Assembly: GCA_028718125.1 (NCBI GenBank)
Contig: JAQUMN010000012.1
Location: 37,607 to 101,606, forward strand
DNA: 64,000 nucleotides
DNA from: Kiritimatiellia bacterium
GTDB lineage: Bacteria; Verrucomicrobiota; Kiritimatiellia; JAAZAB01
Direction of reading: 5' to 3'
Shown: piece after piece, positions 54,790 to 63,893 of the stretch
Layout of the letters: each line of letters opens with the position of its first letter
Position numbering within the stretch: position 1 is the first letter of the stretch
Position numbers and translations under genes: made by a program
The notes under the pieces: generated by a model
Databases searched by the model: none
Seen by the model: the letters and a program-made list of their open reading frames with translations, nothing else
What the model was told of the DNA's origin: nothing

Positions 54790-55370
54790 TGACGATCCTC
54801 TATGCGGTCGGATTGTACGGCAATGTTTGGGCGGCTCTTTGATTCGTCCGAAGGAAAAAGGGTTCCACGAATCTTGATATAAGCACTGACATTATGGGTT
54901 GACCATTTTCCTCGCCACCAATTTTCACGCTTGGGGTTCCTCGTATTGCAAGTTCATAGTAGTTTTAAATGTATCAGGGCATGTTCGGAAAAGCCAGTTG
55001 AAATAGGAACCTGCGTGCAACGGAACGGGCGGGGCCCCCTGCGAAAACGCTGATCAGCATGCTCATGTAAGCAGGCCGAGGCGGTAATTGCAATCTGTTC
55101 CATCACGATTAGAAAGCGGGATTGGGCGGCATGGTCGCAGGATGAATTTCGCTTCCGCCGGAGACGGATTTGAAAAAATAAGGCAAGTTTGGGTCAGATG
55201 CGCCGGCGCCGCGTGCAGTGCTATGTTCGCGTATGCGCGAGCGCGGTAACGGCTCAGATGAGTCGAAATCGCCGCCATCTATTTCAAACGAAATTCGCTC
55301 TGCTGGTCTCGAACAGCGAATTAAGCCTGTTTCGGTGCCTGTGTGCTTGCCCGACTTTTGTTTCTCCGGG
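54790..55370. other. Gene-free gap between the defence island and aspS
   Basis: This 581-base stretch has no credible coding sequence on either strand and no strong hairpin. Composition changes from A/T-rich near the helicase to G/C-rich near aspS. It contains a CTTCCGCCGGAGACGG fragment like the mini-hairpin repeats (55142). It may mark the right border of the island. Confidence 0.55.
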
Positions 55371-57221
55371 CTATCGCAGGTCGTCCTTCTTTTCCAGGCT
55401 GGCGTCCGGCGTCTGGCGTCTGGCGTCCGTCGTCTGCCGTCGGTCTTCCGGCTTGGGCGGCAGTTTGATTTGCAGGTGCAATTCGCGGAGCTGTTTTAAA
55501 GTCACCTCGGCCGGCGCGCCCATCATCAGGTCCTGGGCCTTCTGGTTCATCGGGAAGGCGATGACTTCCCGGATGTTCTGCTCGTTGGCCAGCAGCATGA
55601 CGATGCGGTCAATGCCCGGGGCAATGCCGCCGTGCGGCGGGGCGCCCAGCTGGAAGGCGTTGATCATCCCCGAAAACCGCTCGTCCACGGCCTGCTTGTC
55701 ATACCCGGCCAGTGCGAAGGCGTGATACATGACTTCAGGATTGTGATTCCGGATCGCCCCGCTGGAGAGCTCCACGCCGTTGCAGACAATGTCATATTGA
55801 TAAGCCGTGATCGTGAGCGGGTCTTTTTCCTGCAGGGCTTTTCTGCCGCCCTGCGGCATCGAAAAGGGATTGTGCGAGAAAACGATCTGCCCGGTTTCCT
55901 CGTCCCGCTCGTACATGGGGAAATCGGTGATCCAGCAGAACCGGAAAATCCGGTCGTCAATCAACTTCAGGTCCTGCCCCAGTTTGACACGCAGGTCGGC
56001 CGTGATGCGGTTGACGTCGCGTGGCCGATCGCACACGAAAAACACCACGTCGCCGGTTTTAACCCCGCATTCTTTTGCAATCGTCCCCAACTGCTCGGGT
56101 GTCAGGAATTTGGCGATGGGTCCCTTGACGGCGGCATCGGTCCAGACCAGGTAAGCCAGGCCTTTAGCGCCCAGGGTTTTGGCGTACTCCGTCAGTTTGT
56201 CGAAGAAACTCCGCGGTTGCGAGGCGATGCCGGCGACAGGTATTGCCCGCACCGTTCCGCCTTGTTCGACGACCGACCGGAACGCATTAAATCCGGATTC
56301 CTTGAAAAGTCCGGTCATGTCCCGCATTTCAATAGGAATGCGCAGGTCAGGTTTGTCGGTCCCGTATTTCAACATGGCTTCCGCATAGGGGATGCGCGGA
56401 AACGGCGGCGCGTTGAACGGTTTTTTGGAAAACGTCTTGAACACATTGGAAAGCACGTCTTCCACGACGGCAAAGACGTCGTCCTGGGTCACGAACGACA
56501 TTTCGATATCCAGCTGGTAAAATTCGCCGGGCGACCGGTCGGCGCGCGCATCCTCGTCTCGGAAACAAGGGGCGATCTGAAAGTAGCGGTCGAATCCGGC
56601 CACCATCAGCAATTGTTTGAATTGCTGGGGGGCCTGGGGCAGGGCATAAAACTTGCCCGGATGCACCCGGCTGGGCACCAGGTAGTCGCGCGCGCCCTCG
56701 GGGGAACTGCTGGTCAGGATCGGTGTTTGGAACTCCTGGAAGCCCAGCGCCTGCATGCGCTGGCGGATAAAGGCGATCACCTGGGCGCGCTGAAGAATAT
56801 TGCGGTGGATACGGTCGCGGCGCAAATCCAGGTACCGATACTTAAGGCGCGTATCTTCCGGGCCATCCTCATCGGTGTCAATCTGGAGCGGGAGCTTGGC
56901 CGCCGGCGCTTCCAATGCGACAGCCTCGGCCACCAGCTCGATTTCGCCCGTGGCCAGATTGGGGTTGACCGTGTCAGCGGAGCGCTCCACTACCGTGCCG
57001 GTGACCGTGATGACGCTTTCCATATGGAGACGTTTGCACAGTTCGAAAAACTCGCGGTCCGGGTTAATAACCACCTGGGTCAGGCCGTAATGATCCCGCA
57101 GGTCAATGAACAGCAGTTGGCCATGGTCGCGCTTGCGAAAGACCCAGCCGGAGAGACGGACGGTTTTGGATATATCGGCGGGGCGTAATTCGCCGCAAGT
57201 GTGAGTGCGATAAGGATGCAT
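55371..57221 (-). CDS. aspS: Aspartyl-tRNA synthetase
   Basis: Bacterial-type AspRS of 616 residues. It has the N-terminal OB anticodon domain, motif 2 [16 protein letters not shown], the GAD insertion domain (about 280-410) and motif 3 [12 protein letters not shown]. Whether it also charges tRNA-Asn cannot be told from sequence. The last 24 or so residues are not AspRS-like and come from a GACGCCAGAC-type repeat. They share TPDASLEKK with the similar NusB tail. Confidence 0.96.
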   Translation of the reverse strand: MHPYRTHTCGELRPADISKTVRLSGWVFRKRDHGQLLFIDLRDHYGLTQVVINPDREFFELCKRLHMESVITVTGTVVERSADTVNPNLATGEIELVAEAVALEAPAAKLPLQIDTDEDGPEDTRLKYRYLDLRRDRIHRNILQRAQVIAFIRQRMQALGFQEFQTPILTSSSPEGARDYLVPSRVHPGKFYALPQAPQQFKQLLMVAGFDRYFQIAPCFRDEDARADRSPGEFYQLDIEMSFVTQDDVFAVVEDVLSNVFKTFSKKPFNAPPFPRIPYAEAMLKYGTDKPDLRIPIEMRDMTGLFKESGFNAFRSVVEQGGTVRAIPVAGIASQPRSFFDKLTEYAKTLGAKGLAYLVWTDAAVKGPIAKFLTPEQLGTIAKECGVKTGDVVFFVCDRPRDVNRITADLRVKLGQDLKLIDDRIFRFCWITDFPMYERDEETGQIVFSHNPFSMPQGGRKALQEKDPLTITAYQYDIVCNGVELSSGAIRNHNPEVMYHAFALAGYDKQAVDERFSGMINAFQLGAPPHGGIAPGIDRIVMLLANEQNIREVIAFPMNQKAQDLMMGAPAEVTLKQLRELHLQIKLPPKPEDRRQTTDARRQTPDASLEKKDDLR

Positions 57222-57345
57222 GGGGAATTTTCGATTTCTGATTTTCGATTGTTGATTTCTGAATGTAGATGGCAGGCATTACAATTGGAAACTCGGATTT
57301 GAAATTTCAGTTTGTCTGCAATCTCGCAATCATTGAATCGTTGAA

Positions 57346-58308
57346 TCACTCATTTTCTTTAAAAACGCCCATGGCGCGGAATTTGTCGTAGCGCCGGCGC
57401 AGCAGGGCGTCCGAAGGGACGGTTTTCAGCTCGCGCAGATGGGTCAACAAGCGCTGTTTCAGCGTTGCGGCCATGGCTTTGTGATCCGTATGGGCGCCGC
57501 CCAGCGGTTCTGGAACGATCTCGTCCACCAAACCGAATTTAAACAGGTCCTTGGAGGTCAGCTTGAGTGCCGTAGCCGCCTGGCTGGCGAATGCCCTGTC
57601 TTTCCACAGGATTGCGGCGCATCCCTCGGGCGAAATTACCGAGTAATAGGAGTGTTCCAGGATTAAGATGCGGTCTCCCACGCCGATGCCCAGTGCGCCG
57701 CCGCTGCCGCCTTCACCAATCACGGTGACGATGATCGGGACCGGCAGGAGAAACATTTCCCGGAGATTTACGGCAATCGCTTCGGCCACATGGCGCTCTT
57801 CGCCGCCTATGCCCGGAAAGGCGCCGGCAGTGTCAATCAGCGTCACAATTGGGCAGGCAAATTTGGCCGCCAGTTGCATGAGCCGCAGAGCCTTGCGATA
57901 GCCTTCCGGATAGGCCATGCCGAAATTATGGAGCACATTGCTTTTAACGTCCCGGCCCTTTTGGGTTCCCAGGATCATGACCGGTTCATTATCAATCCGC
58001 GCGAATCCGCCGATCATGGCCTGGTCGTCGGCATAATGCCGGTCCCCGTGAAGCTCGATGAAATCCGTGCAGATGGCCTCAATGTAATCCAAGGTATAGG
58101 GCCGCTGGGGATGGCGGGCCAGCTGGACTTCATCCCAGGGGGTCAGGTTCTGGAAAATATTGCGCCTGGTTTCGGCGATTTTTTTTTCCAGTTCCAATAG
58201 TTCCGCCGAAACGTCAATATTTTGCGCCTCGCTGAATGCGCGGAGCTCCTGCAGCTTGTTTTCCAGCTCCACGATCGGCTTTTCGAATGCTAATGAATGA
58301 TTGGCCAT
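57346..58308 (-). CDS. accA: Acetyl-CoA carboxylase carboxyltransferase alpha subunit
   Basis: AccA with AccD transfers the carboxyl group to acetyl-CoA for fatty acid synthesis. The 320-residue protein has [46 protein letters not shown] and [15 protein letters not shown], all standard. Its partner accD lies 2.5 kb away on the plus strand rather than next to it. It follows the L,D-transpeptidase gene on the same strand. Confidence 0.97.
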   Translation of the reverse strand: MANHSLAFEKPIVELENKLQELRAFSEAQNIDVSAELLELEKKIAETRRNIFQNLTPWDEVQLARHPQRPYTLDYIEAICTDFIELHGDRHYADDQAMIGGFARIDNEPVMILGTQKGRDVKSNVLHNFGMAYPEGYRKALRLMQLAAKFACPIVTLIDTAGAFPGIGGEERHVAEAIAVNLREMFLLPVPIIVTVIGEGGSGGALGIGVGDRILILEHSYYSVISPEGCAAILWKDRAFASQAATALKLTSKDLFKFGLVDEIVPEPLGGAHTDHKAMAATLKQRLLTHLRELKTVPSDALLRRRYDKFRAMGVFKENE

Positions 58309-58368
58309 GTGCTGAAATCCGTATAGTTTTGGAAGATTTGAAACTACTCAGATACTCAAGAAAGAGAT

Positions 58369-58515
58369 AACTACGAAATACGCAAAAAACGCGAAAATGG
58401 GAGAAGGCAATAAACTTTTGGGCGCCTTAAGTTCAGTATTCTTTCCGCCGCAGGCGGATCTGCCTTAACCTGTGGCATGAAATCCTTTTCGTGTATTTCG
58501 CGCATTTCGTAGTTT
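58369..58515. repeat. Inverted repeat ACTACGAAAT...ATTTCGTAGT
   Basis: AACTACGAAATACGCAAAA is mirrored by GCGCATTTCGTAGTTT 120 bases on. A mini-hairpin (CCGCCGCAGGCGG) lies inside at 58446-58460, and a second (CACCTGAGGCGGATCCGC) just outside. It separates the transpeptidase from accA. Confidence 0.65.
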
Positions 58516-58573
58516 CCACCTGAGGCGGATCCGCATAGAACGGAAAAATTGATTTTAGATGGCTGAGTAATCA

Positions 58574-59479
58574 CTATTCGCTGATCACCACGCGTGTCCC
58601 GGTGGGGAGCATCAGGAACAGTTCTTCCACATCGCTGTTCAATAGACGGATGCAACCGGCGCTGGCCTGAGAGCCGATCGTTTCCGGTTCCCATGTGCCA
58701 TGCAGGCCGTATCCGCGCACGGCATTCGTGGCGCTCGTGGCCTGGAGTGACATCCAGCGCGTTCCCAGCACGTTTTCCTTGTCGCCGAAGGGGATCATCC
58801 TGCCGTCCGGCCGCCACCAGGGCGGTTGTTCGATCTTGTCGGCGATTACAAATGATCCGGTCGGCGTTCGGCCGAATTTGCCCGTGCCTACGCGGTAACG
58901 TTTGAAGAACCGGTCGTCGGCTTTCACCACCAGGTCATTCCGGCTCTTGCTGATGTCCAGGGTGAACGTGCCTTTAAAGACCAGCAGACGGTCGCCAGGG
59001 TGCAGGACGGTGCGTTGGAGCGCATTGCTTTTTTTGATAAGGTCCACTGTGGTCTTGAATTTCCTGGCAATGCGTTCCAGGCTGTCGCCGGCTTTCACCA
59101 CATATTCCTCTTTTTCCGGCATGGCGGCCGGTGACATGATAAGCTCTATATTGAGTTGCCCCAGCAAGGTTTCCAATGATGTCGCCAGGGCCGGGTCCGT
59201 GGTTTGCGCAAGCAGGGCATAGCCCTGCTGCCGGGCTTCCTCAAGGGCCTTATTGCTAGCCAGCGCACAAATCGCTTGGAGGTCCTGTTGCTGGGGGTTC
59301 TGGACAGTCTGTTTTGGGGCTGGTTGTGCGGCAAGATGCTTCCGGCACTCCAACCAGGGAGTGATGAGAACGACAATGGCGACCACGGTAACGATCAGCA
59401 GGACAAACAGTAATAAAGGGGTTAGCCGCTTCTGGTCTGTCGGCCTCTGATTTAATATGTTTTTAAAGTCATCAGCCAT
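58574..59479 (-). CDS. L,D-transpeptidase with LysM domain (YkuD family)
   Basis: A 301-residue envelope enzyme that forms 3-3 peptidoglycan cross-links or attaches proteins. It has a membrane anchor near 20-42, a LysM motif (YVVKAGDSLERIARKFKTTV) at about 125-145, and the YkuD domain with YGLHGT and the catalytic SAGCIR. The Cys, His and Arg of the active site are all present. The start at 59479 has a GGGGA site. Confidence 0.92.
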   Translation of the reverse strand: MADDFKNILNQRPTDQKRLTPLLLFVLLIVTVVAIVVLITPWLECRKHLAAQPAPKQTVQNPQQQDLQAICALASNKALEEARQQGYALLAQTTDPALATSLETLLGQLNIELIMSPAAMPEKEEYVVKAGDSLERIARKFKTTVDLIKKSNALQRTVLHPGDRLLVFKGTFTLDISKSRNDLVVKADDRFFKRYRVGTGKFGRTPTGSFVIADKIEQPPWWRPDGRMIPFGDKENVLGTRWMSLQATSATNAVRGYGLHGTWEPETIGSQASAGCIRLLNSDVEELFLMLPTGTRVVISE

Positions 59480-59595
59480 GGTAAAATCCCCTGATGAAAA
59501 AACAAAAAGCCATCTTGACCGCGTAAAAGTGCAGTAACCATAGCCCATTGTCCTGCGGTTAGCAAGCGCATTTCCCGGTGGAGTGGCTTTCCCAG

Positions 59596-59711
59596 GGCTG
59601 CGTCAAGAACGGTCTCGCGGGAGCTTGACCCTCCATGAACAAAGCTAATGGATTATGGAGGGCGGAGCGCCTGCGACGCCGATAGTGAGTTTCATCATGG
59701 ATGACGCAGCC
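59596..59711 (-). repeat. MITE-like repeat, copy 4 (reverse orientation)
   Basis: Ends GGCTGCGTCA (59596-59605) and TGACGCAGCC (59702-59711) are perfect. Read on the minus strand the interior matches copy 3, with the same length of 116 bp. GGCTTTCCC lies outside both ends (59585-59593 and 59719-59727). The right one is 7 bases from the element, so this duplication is less clean. No gene occupies the 378-base gap around it. Confidence 0.8.
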
Positions 59712-59857
59712 GTGCCCCGGCTTTCCCCATTGGCGGATGGCAGCCATTGATAAGCAGGCAAATCGGGGCTATACTCAAGGCAGGGAATTTTGGGCATGGT
59801 TTACGGTGAAGTATAACGAGCTGAACACCGAATACCTTATTATCTGGAACGAAACCC

Positions 59858-60565
59858 ATGTTGAACGCCTTCATGGATGTCATCTTCCCGCGGAGCTGCG
59901 CCGGGTGCGGGGGCGAAGTCGGAGGATCTTCCGAGTATTTGTGCTGGAACTGCCTGGTACGGCTGGAATGGATTCGTCCGCCTTTTTGTCAGATCTGCGG
60001 CGATCCGCTGGATGGCGCGGTGTCTTTTCCGGTCGTCTGCGCGGGGTGTACGGCCAGGCTGCCCGCCTTTGAACGGGCCCGATCGGTCGCGAGATTCAGG
60101 GGTATTTTGCGGGCCATCCTGCATGATTTCAAGTATCGGGGCGCCACCTGGTTGAGCCGCGATTTGGTGGTCCTCCTGCGGGCCTGCTATGAAATCTACT
60201 TTGCCCGGGCCGGTCTGGATACAGTGACCTATGTGCCCCTCTATCCTGCACGTGAGCGGGAGCGCTCGTATAATCAGGCGCTCCTGCTGGCACAGGGCCT
60301 GGCCGCCGCCTGCCCGGCCCTGGTCCTGCGCACGTGTTTACGCCGCATACGTCCCACGCCGTCACAAACGCATTTGACAGCCGGTGAGCGAATTGCTAAC
60401 GTTAAAGCCATGTTTTCAATCCAGGCGCCCAGAGATACCGCGGGGCGGCGCATCCTCCTTGTTGATGATGTCATGACCACGGGCGCAACGGTCAATGAAT
60501 GCGCCCGTATGCTTAAACAGGCCGGGGCGGCCCTGGTAGGCGTGCTGACCGTGGGGCGCGGGTAA
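59858..60565 (+). CDS. comF: ComF-family phosphoribosyltransferase
   Basis: A 235-residue ComF protein, related to DNA-uptake factors. The N-terminal zinc-type cysteines CAGCGGEV, CWNC, CQICG and CAGC are followed by the PRTase domain, whose PRPP motif is ILLVDDVMTTGAT near residue 205. Whether the organism is competent is unknown; the pseudopilin operons would be compatible with it but are not proof. Confidence 0.93.
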   Translation: MLNAFMDVIFPRSCAGCGGEVGGSSEYLCWNCLVRLEWIRPPFCQICGDPLDGAVSFPVVCAGCTARLPAFERARSVARFRGILRAILHDFKYRGATWLSRDLVVLLRACYEIYFARAGLDTVTYVPLYPARERERSYNQALLLAQGLAAACPALVLRTCLRRIRPTPSQTHLTAGERIANVKAMFSIQAPRDTAGRRILLVDDVMTTGATVNECARMLKQAGAALVGVLTVGRG

Positions 60566-60762
60566 CTTTCAGGACAGAGGACAGAGGACAAAAGCCGGAC
60601 GACAGACAAAAACCATAACGTGTGCACCGGTGGAAGGTTAGAGATCAGCGGCCACTCTGTCCTGCGAAACCTTGGCGAAGCAGGGAAGTCGATAAGTCAT
60701 TCCGAATTATATATTTGCGGAAATCAGCGATCCGCAATCAACAATCCGAAATATAAAAACCC
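60566..60762. repeat. Low-complexity word repeats before accD
   Basis: Contains GGACAGAGGACAGAGGAC (60573 on), CCTGC...GCAGG (60662-60685) and AATCAGCGATCCGCAATC-type words (60720-60750). Similar words occur near 20360, 43260, 57230 and 61620. No gene is seen. Confidence 0.55.
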
Positions 60763-61659
60763 ATGCGCTTATTCGACCGCAAAAAATATACCTCGATCAA
60801 GGTCCGGAAAAAGGATTTACCCGCCGGGTTATGGGTAAAATGTCCGGACTGCAATGAGATTGTCTACAAGCATGAGATCGAGGAAGGCAAGGGCGTGTGT
60901 CCGAAGTGCACGTTTCATTTTCAGATTTCTTCGCAGGAACGGCTGGCGCTGTTGATTAACGCGGGCTCGTTCCTGGAATGGGATGCCGACCTGGCCAGCG
61001 CGGACCCGCTGCAATTCACCGGCCAGGTTTCCTACGCGGACAAGCTGGTTGAAAATCGAAAGAAAAGCGCGCTCAAAGATGCGGTGTTGTGCGGCCAGGG
61101 CCAGATGGGGCCGTTCACCGTGGCGTTGGGCATCATGAATTTTAGTTTTTTAGGCGGCAGTATGGGCTCCGTGGTGGGCGAAAAAATCACCCGGCTGTTT
61201 GAAAGGGCGACCGCGGGGCGCTTGCCGGCAATTGTCGTCATCGCCACGGGCGGCGCCCGGATGTATGAAGGGCTTTTCAGCCTCATGCAGATGGCCAAAA
61301 CCAGCGCCGCCGTGGCGCGTCATGGCCAAGCGGGCTTGCCCTTCATTTCGGTGCTGACGCATCCTTCCACGGCAGGGGTCATGGCGAGTTTCGCCACGCT
61401 GGGCGACATTATCATGGCCGAGCCAAAGGCCTTGATCGGGTTCGCGGGGCCGCGGGTCATCAAGGAAACGACGCGGGAAGATATTCCCAAGGGATTCCAG
61501 CGGTCTGAGTTTGTGCTCAAGCATGGTCTGATTGATATGATCGTGCAGCGCAAGGATATGACCAGCACCCTGGTCAGCCTCCTGGGATATATGACACCCG
61601 GGATGATTGCAAATAGCGAAGCAAACGCCCAACGCTCAACGTCGAACACCCAATGTTGA
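60763..61659 (+). CDS. accD: Acetyl-CoA carboxylase carboxyltransferase beta subunit
   Basis: The 298-residue AccD has the N-terminal zinc ribbon CPDC...CPKC (about 28-50) and a GGARMYEGLFSLMQM block, as in the family. The last 15 residues (NSEANAQRSTSNTQC) do not belong to AccD. They are encoded by AACGCCCAACGCTCAACG-type repeat sequence. folC follows, as in many bacteria, but 389 bases away because two mobile-like elements intervene. Confidence 0.96.
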   Translation: MRLFDRKKYTSIKVRKKDLPAGLWVKCPDCNEIVYKHEIEEGKGVCPKCTFHFQISSQERLALLINAGSFLEWDADLASADPLQFTGQVSYADKLVENRKKSALKDAVLCGQGQMGPFTVALGIMNFSFLGGSMGSVVGEKITRLFERATAGRLPAIVVIATGGARMYEGLFSLMQMAKTSAAVARHGQAGLPFISVLTHPSTAGVMASFATLGDIIMAEPKALIGFAGPRVIKETTREDIPKGFQRSEFVLKHGLIDMIVQRKDMTSTLVSLLGYMTPGMIANSEANAQRSTSNTQC

Positions 61660-61666
61660 ATGTCAC

Positions 61667-61806
61667 GTGGCTGTTGAAAAACTACTTTTCTTGTCATTCA
61701 GAGCGGAGCGAAGAATCTCCAAATCGCAGATTTGGGCCGTTTTTGAGATCCCTCGACTACGCTCGGGATGACATTTACAGGCGGCAACGGCTTTTTCAAC
61801 AGCCAC
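61667..61806. repeat. Element with perfect 15 bp inverted ends (GTGGCTGTTGAAAAA)
   Basis: GTGGCTGTTGAAAAA (61667-61681) and its exact inverse (61792-61806) enclose a TGTCATTC...GATGACA unit related to part of the 190 bp repeat. The element starts 8 bases after the accD stop, and its T-rich arms could also end transcription. Confidence 0.75.
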
Positions 61807-61878
61807 TCACGATATGAACGGCAACCTGAAATTGCAATAATATCAATGCTTTTCATTCGGCATTCGGAGTTCGGCCAC

Positions 61879-61994
61879 GGCTGCGTCATTCATGCTGAAA
61901 TCAGTGGCGTCGCAGGCGCTCCGCCCTCCAATATCGCGAAAAAAATCGCGTTTATGGAGGGGCGAGTTCCCGCGATGCCGTTCTTGACGCGGCC
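61879..61994 (+). repeat. MITE-like repeat, copy 3 (with flanking direct repeats)
   Basis: Ends are GGCTGCGTCA and TGACGCGGCC. The decamer GGAGTTCGGC is present just outside both ends (61866-61875 and 61998-62007). Internal CCCTCCA/TGGAGGG and CGCGA/TCGCG arms would make a nested hairpin. It lies in the accD-folC gap, next to the GTGGCTGTTG element. Confidence 0.82.
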
Positions 61995-62048
61995 CTGGGA
62001 GTTCGGCGTTGGACGTTGGGCGTTCGCTTCAATGGGCTTTTTCTCAGC

Positions 62049-63368
62049 ATGACTTCAAATTTAACGGATTCCCTCTCCCGCCTCTATCGCCTGCATGCCG
62101 CCGGTATAAAATTCGGCTTGGAGACCGAACACGCGCTGTTGGAGCGTCTGGGGCATCCGGAGCATGGGCTCGGGATCGTGCATGTGGCAGGCACCAATGG
62201 CAAGGGCTCGGTCTGCAGCATGCTGGAAGCGGTTCTACGCCGTTCCGGCCTGAAAACCGGCCTCTATACTTCCCCGCATCTTGTCAGGTTCAACGAGCGG
62301 ATCAGGATTAACGGGCGGTGCATTTCGGATGAGGCGCTGGCAGATCTCATCCCCCGGGTGGATGAACAGGCTAAGGATGCCGCCGCGCGGCCGGGAGGGC
62401 AGGAAATCACTTTTTTTGAATTTACCACGGCCTTGGCCTTTGAGTGTTTCAAACGGGAACAGGTGGATATAGTCGTGCTGGAAACGGGCATGGGGGGGCG
62501 GCTCGATGCCACCAATGTTATCACCCCGCTGGTTTCGGTGATTACCGGCGTCAGCTTGGAACATACCGATTACCTTGGCAAAGACCTCCAGAGCATCGCG
62601 GCGGAAAAGGGGGGCATTATCAAACCGGGCCGGCCGGTGGTTATTGGTCCGCTGGCGGATGAACCCCTGCCGGTTATCCAACGGTTGGCGCAAGAGCGGC
62701 AGGCGCGCCTGATACAGGCCCGGGATGTCGTTGCGGTCAAGCGCAAATCGCAGAATCTGGATGGCCAGCTTGTCAGCATCGAGTCGGACAGCACATCGTA
62801 TGGATCTCTCCGTTGCCCGCTGATTGGCCGGCATCAGCTTGAAAACATGGGGATTGCCGTAACCGCCCTGGAAGTCCTGCGGGATGAATGCGGACTAAGC
62901 GTGGAGACCCAGACCGTGAAAGAAGGCCTGGAAATGGTTCGGTGGCCGGGCCGCTGCCAGGTCCTGGCGAAAGAGCCGGTGACGATCCTGGATGGCGCCC
63001 ATAATCCCGAGGGGGCGCATATCTTGAGCCAGGTGCTGCATGAATTGGTCAAGGGTCAGCCTGTGGGCCTGGTGGCGGGCATGTGCGCCGACAAGGACCT
63101 CGATGGGTTTTTGCGGGAGTTGGCCGGCAGGGTTCGGCGGATTTGGGCTGTACCGCTGAGGACCGAGCGCAGTCTGCCGCCGGGGACAATAGCCGCCCAT
63201 GCGAAAGTCGCAGGCTGCCCGGTGACGACCTCTTTTGTTCCGGATGCCTTGCGCGATGCTTCCGCCTGGGCCGTGGATAATCGCGGTGCGGTGTGCATTG
63301 CGGGATCTCTTTATCTGGCCGGCGAAGTGCTGGAATTAAGCGGGCAGTCGAAAAGTCTCTTTGACTGA
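62049..63368 (+). CDS. folC: Folylpolyglutamate synthase/dihydrofolate synthase
   Basis: The 439-residue FolC adds glutamate to dihydropteroate and folates. HVAGTNGKGSVC is the P-loop, TSPHL and ERI follow, and ETGMGGRLDATN, SLEHTDYLG and LDGAHNPEG are further signatures. The ATG at 62049 is the first good start; in-frame codons before it (from a TTG at 62016) are repeat sequence. Confidence 0.96.
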   Translation: MTSNLTDSLSRLYRLHAAGIKFGLETEHALLERLGHPEHGLGIVHVAGTNGKGSVCSMLEAVLRRSGLKTGLYTSPHLVRFNERIRINGRCISDEALADLIPRVDEQAKDAAARPGGQEITFFEFTTALAFECFKREQVDIVVLETGMGGRLDATNVITPLVSVITGVSLEHTDYLGKDLQSIAAEKGGIIKPGRPVVIGPLADEPLPVIQRLAQERQARLIQARDVVAVKRKSQNLDGQLVSIESDSTSYGSLRCPLIGRHQLENMGIAVTALEVLRDECGLSVETQTVKEGLEMVRWPGRCQVLAKEPVTILDGAHNPEGAHILSQVLHELVKGQPVGLVAGMCADKDLDGFLRELAGRVRRIWAVPLRTERSLPPGTIAAHAKVAGCPVTTSFVPDALRDASAWAVDNRGAVCIAGSLYLAGEVLELSGQSKSLFD

Positions 63369-63431
63369 GGGATTTCAAATCAATACAAAACCAAATGCAT
63401 TTTTTCCGCCCCGGCGAATCCGCAGAGGTGG

Positions 63432-63532
63432 AACCACGGATATTATGGATTGCACGGATATTAGTATAACTATCAGACCGTTCGATTATCTGCATCTTTC
63501 TGTTATCCGTGCTATCCGTGTAATCTGTGGTG
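63432..63532. repeat. CACGGAT/ATCCGTG inverted repeat
   Basis: ACCACGGATATTATGGATTG is mirrored by TATCCGTGTAATCTGTGGT. It is the clearest copy of a hairpin family also glimpsed at 43350-43444 and 46297-46371. Confidence 0.75.
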
Positions 63533-63595
63533 AGTGATTACGATTTTTCTTTATCAAACCGTGGCTTGCGATTATCTTACCTATCGAGATTTCAG

Positions 63596-63702
63596 GCCGG
63601 GGTGGCGAAATGGCAGACGCACTGGACTCCCAGCCTTTGGCTGGTCCGCCTCTGGCGGAAAAATCCAATTTATAAAGCATGGCACTCTTGTCCAAAACAA
63701 TA
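63596..63702 (+). repeat. tRNA-Leu 5'-half-like repeat, copy 1
   Basis: The first 33 or so bases (GCCGGGGTGGCGAAATGGCA and on to CTGGACT) match the acceptor, D-arm and anticodon 5' strand of tRNA-Leu. No matching 3' half with CCCCGGC follows. Two perfect 6 bp hairpins come next (CCAGCC/GGCTGG and TCCGCC/GGCGGA). The 107 bp unit recurs 298 bases downstream with one difference in the compared part. Confidence 0.75.
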
Positions 63703-63893
63703 ATATCAGAATGCGTGAAATCGTTGATAACACAGCAATATCTTGATGTTGTCGATTGACGAGACCTAATCCTCTCCCTTGGGAGAGGATTGTGGTGAGG
63801 GGGCGCATTTGCCGGCATTCCCCTCACCCTAACCCTCTCCCAAGGGAGAGGGAATGTTGTTTTGGACACCACTGAAAGCATGGTTCTTTAATT

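Noticed and set aside
55632..57188. 518-residue open frame on the plus strand
   Set aside because: It is antisense to aspS, which carries all class II motifs.
59559..59747. Short open frame encoding a peptide with MEGQAPARPFLTQPWE
   Set aside because: The peptide is the translation of a MITE-like repeat. A similar peptide (MEGRVPAMPFLTRPWE) arises from the copy at 61879, so it reflects repeat sequence, not a gene.
63596..63702. Complete tRNA-Leu gene
   Set aside because: Only the 5' half matches. There is no complementary acceptor strand, T arm or CCA end in the following 200 bases.
25939..63852. CRISPR array
   Set aside because: The repeats are dispersed, variable, mostly inverted and not regularly spaced, and no cas genes are present.
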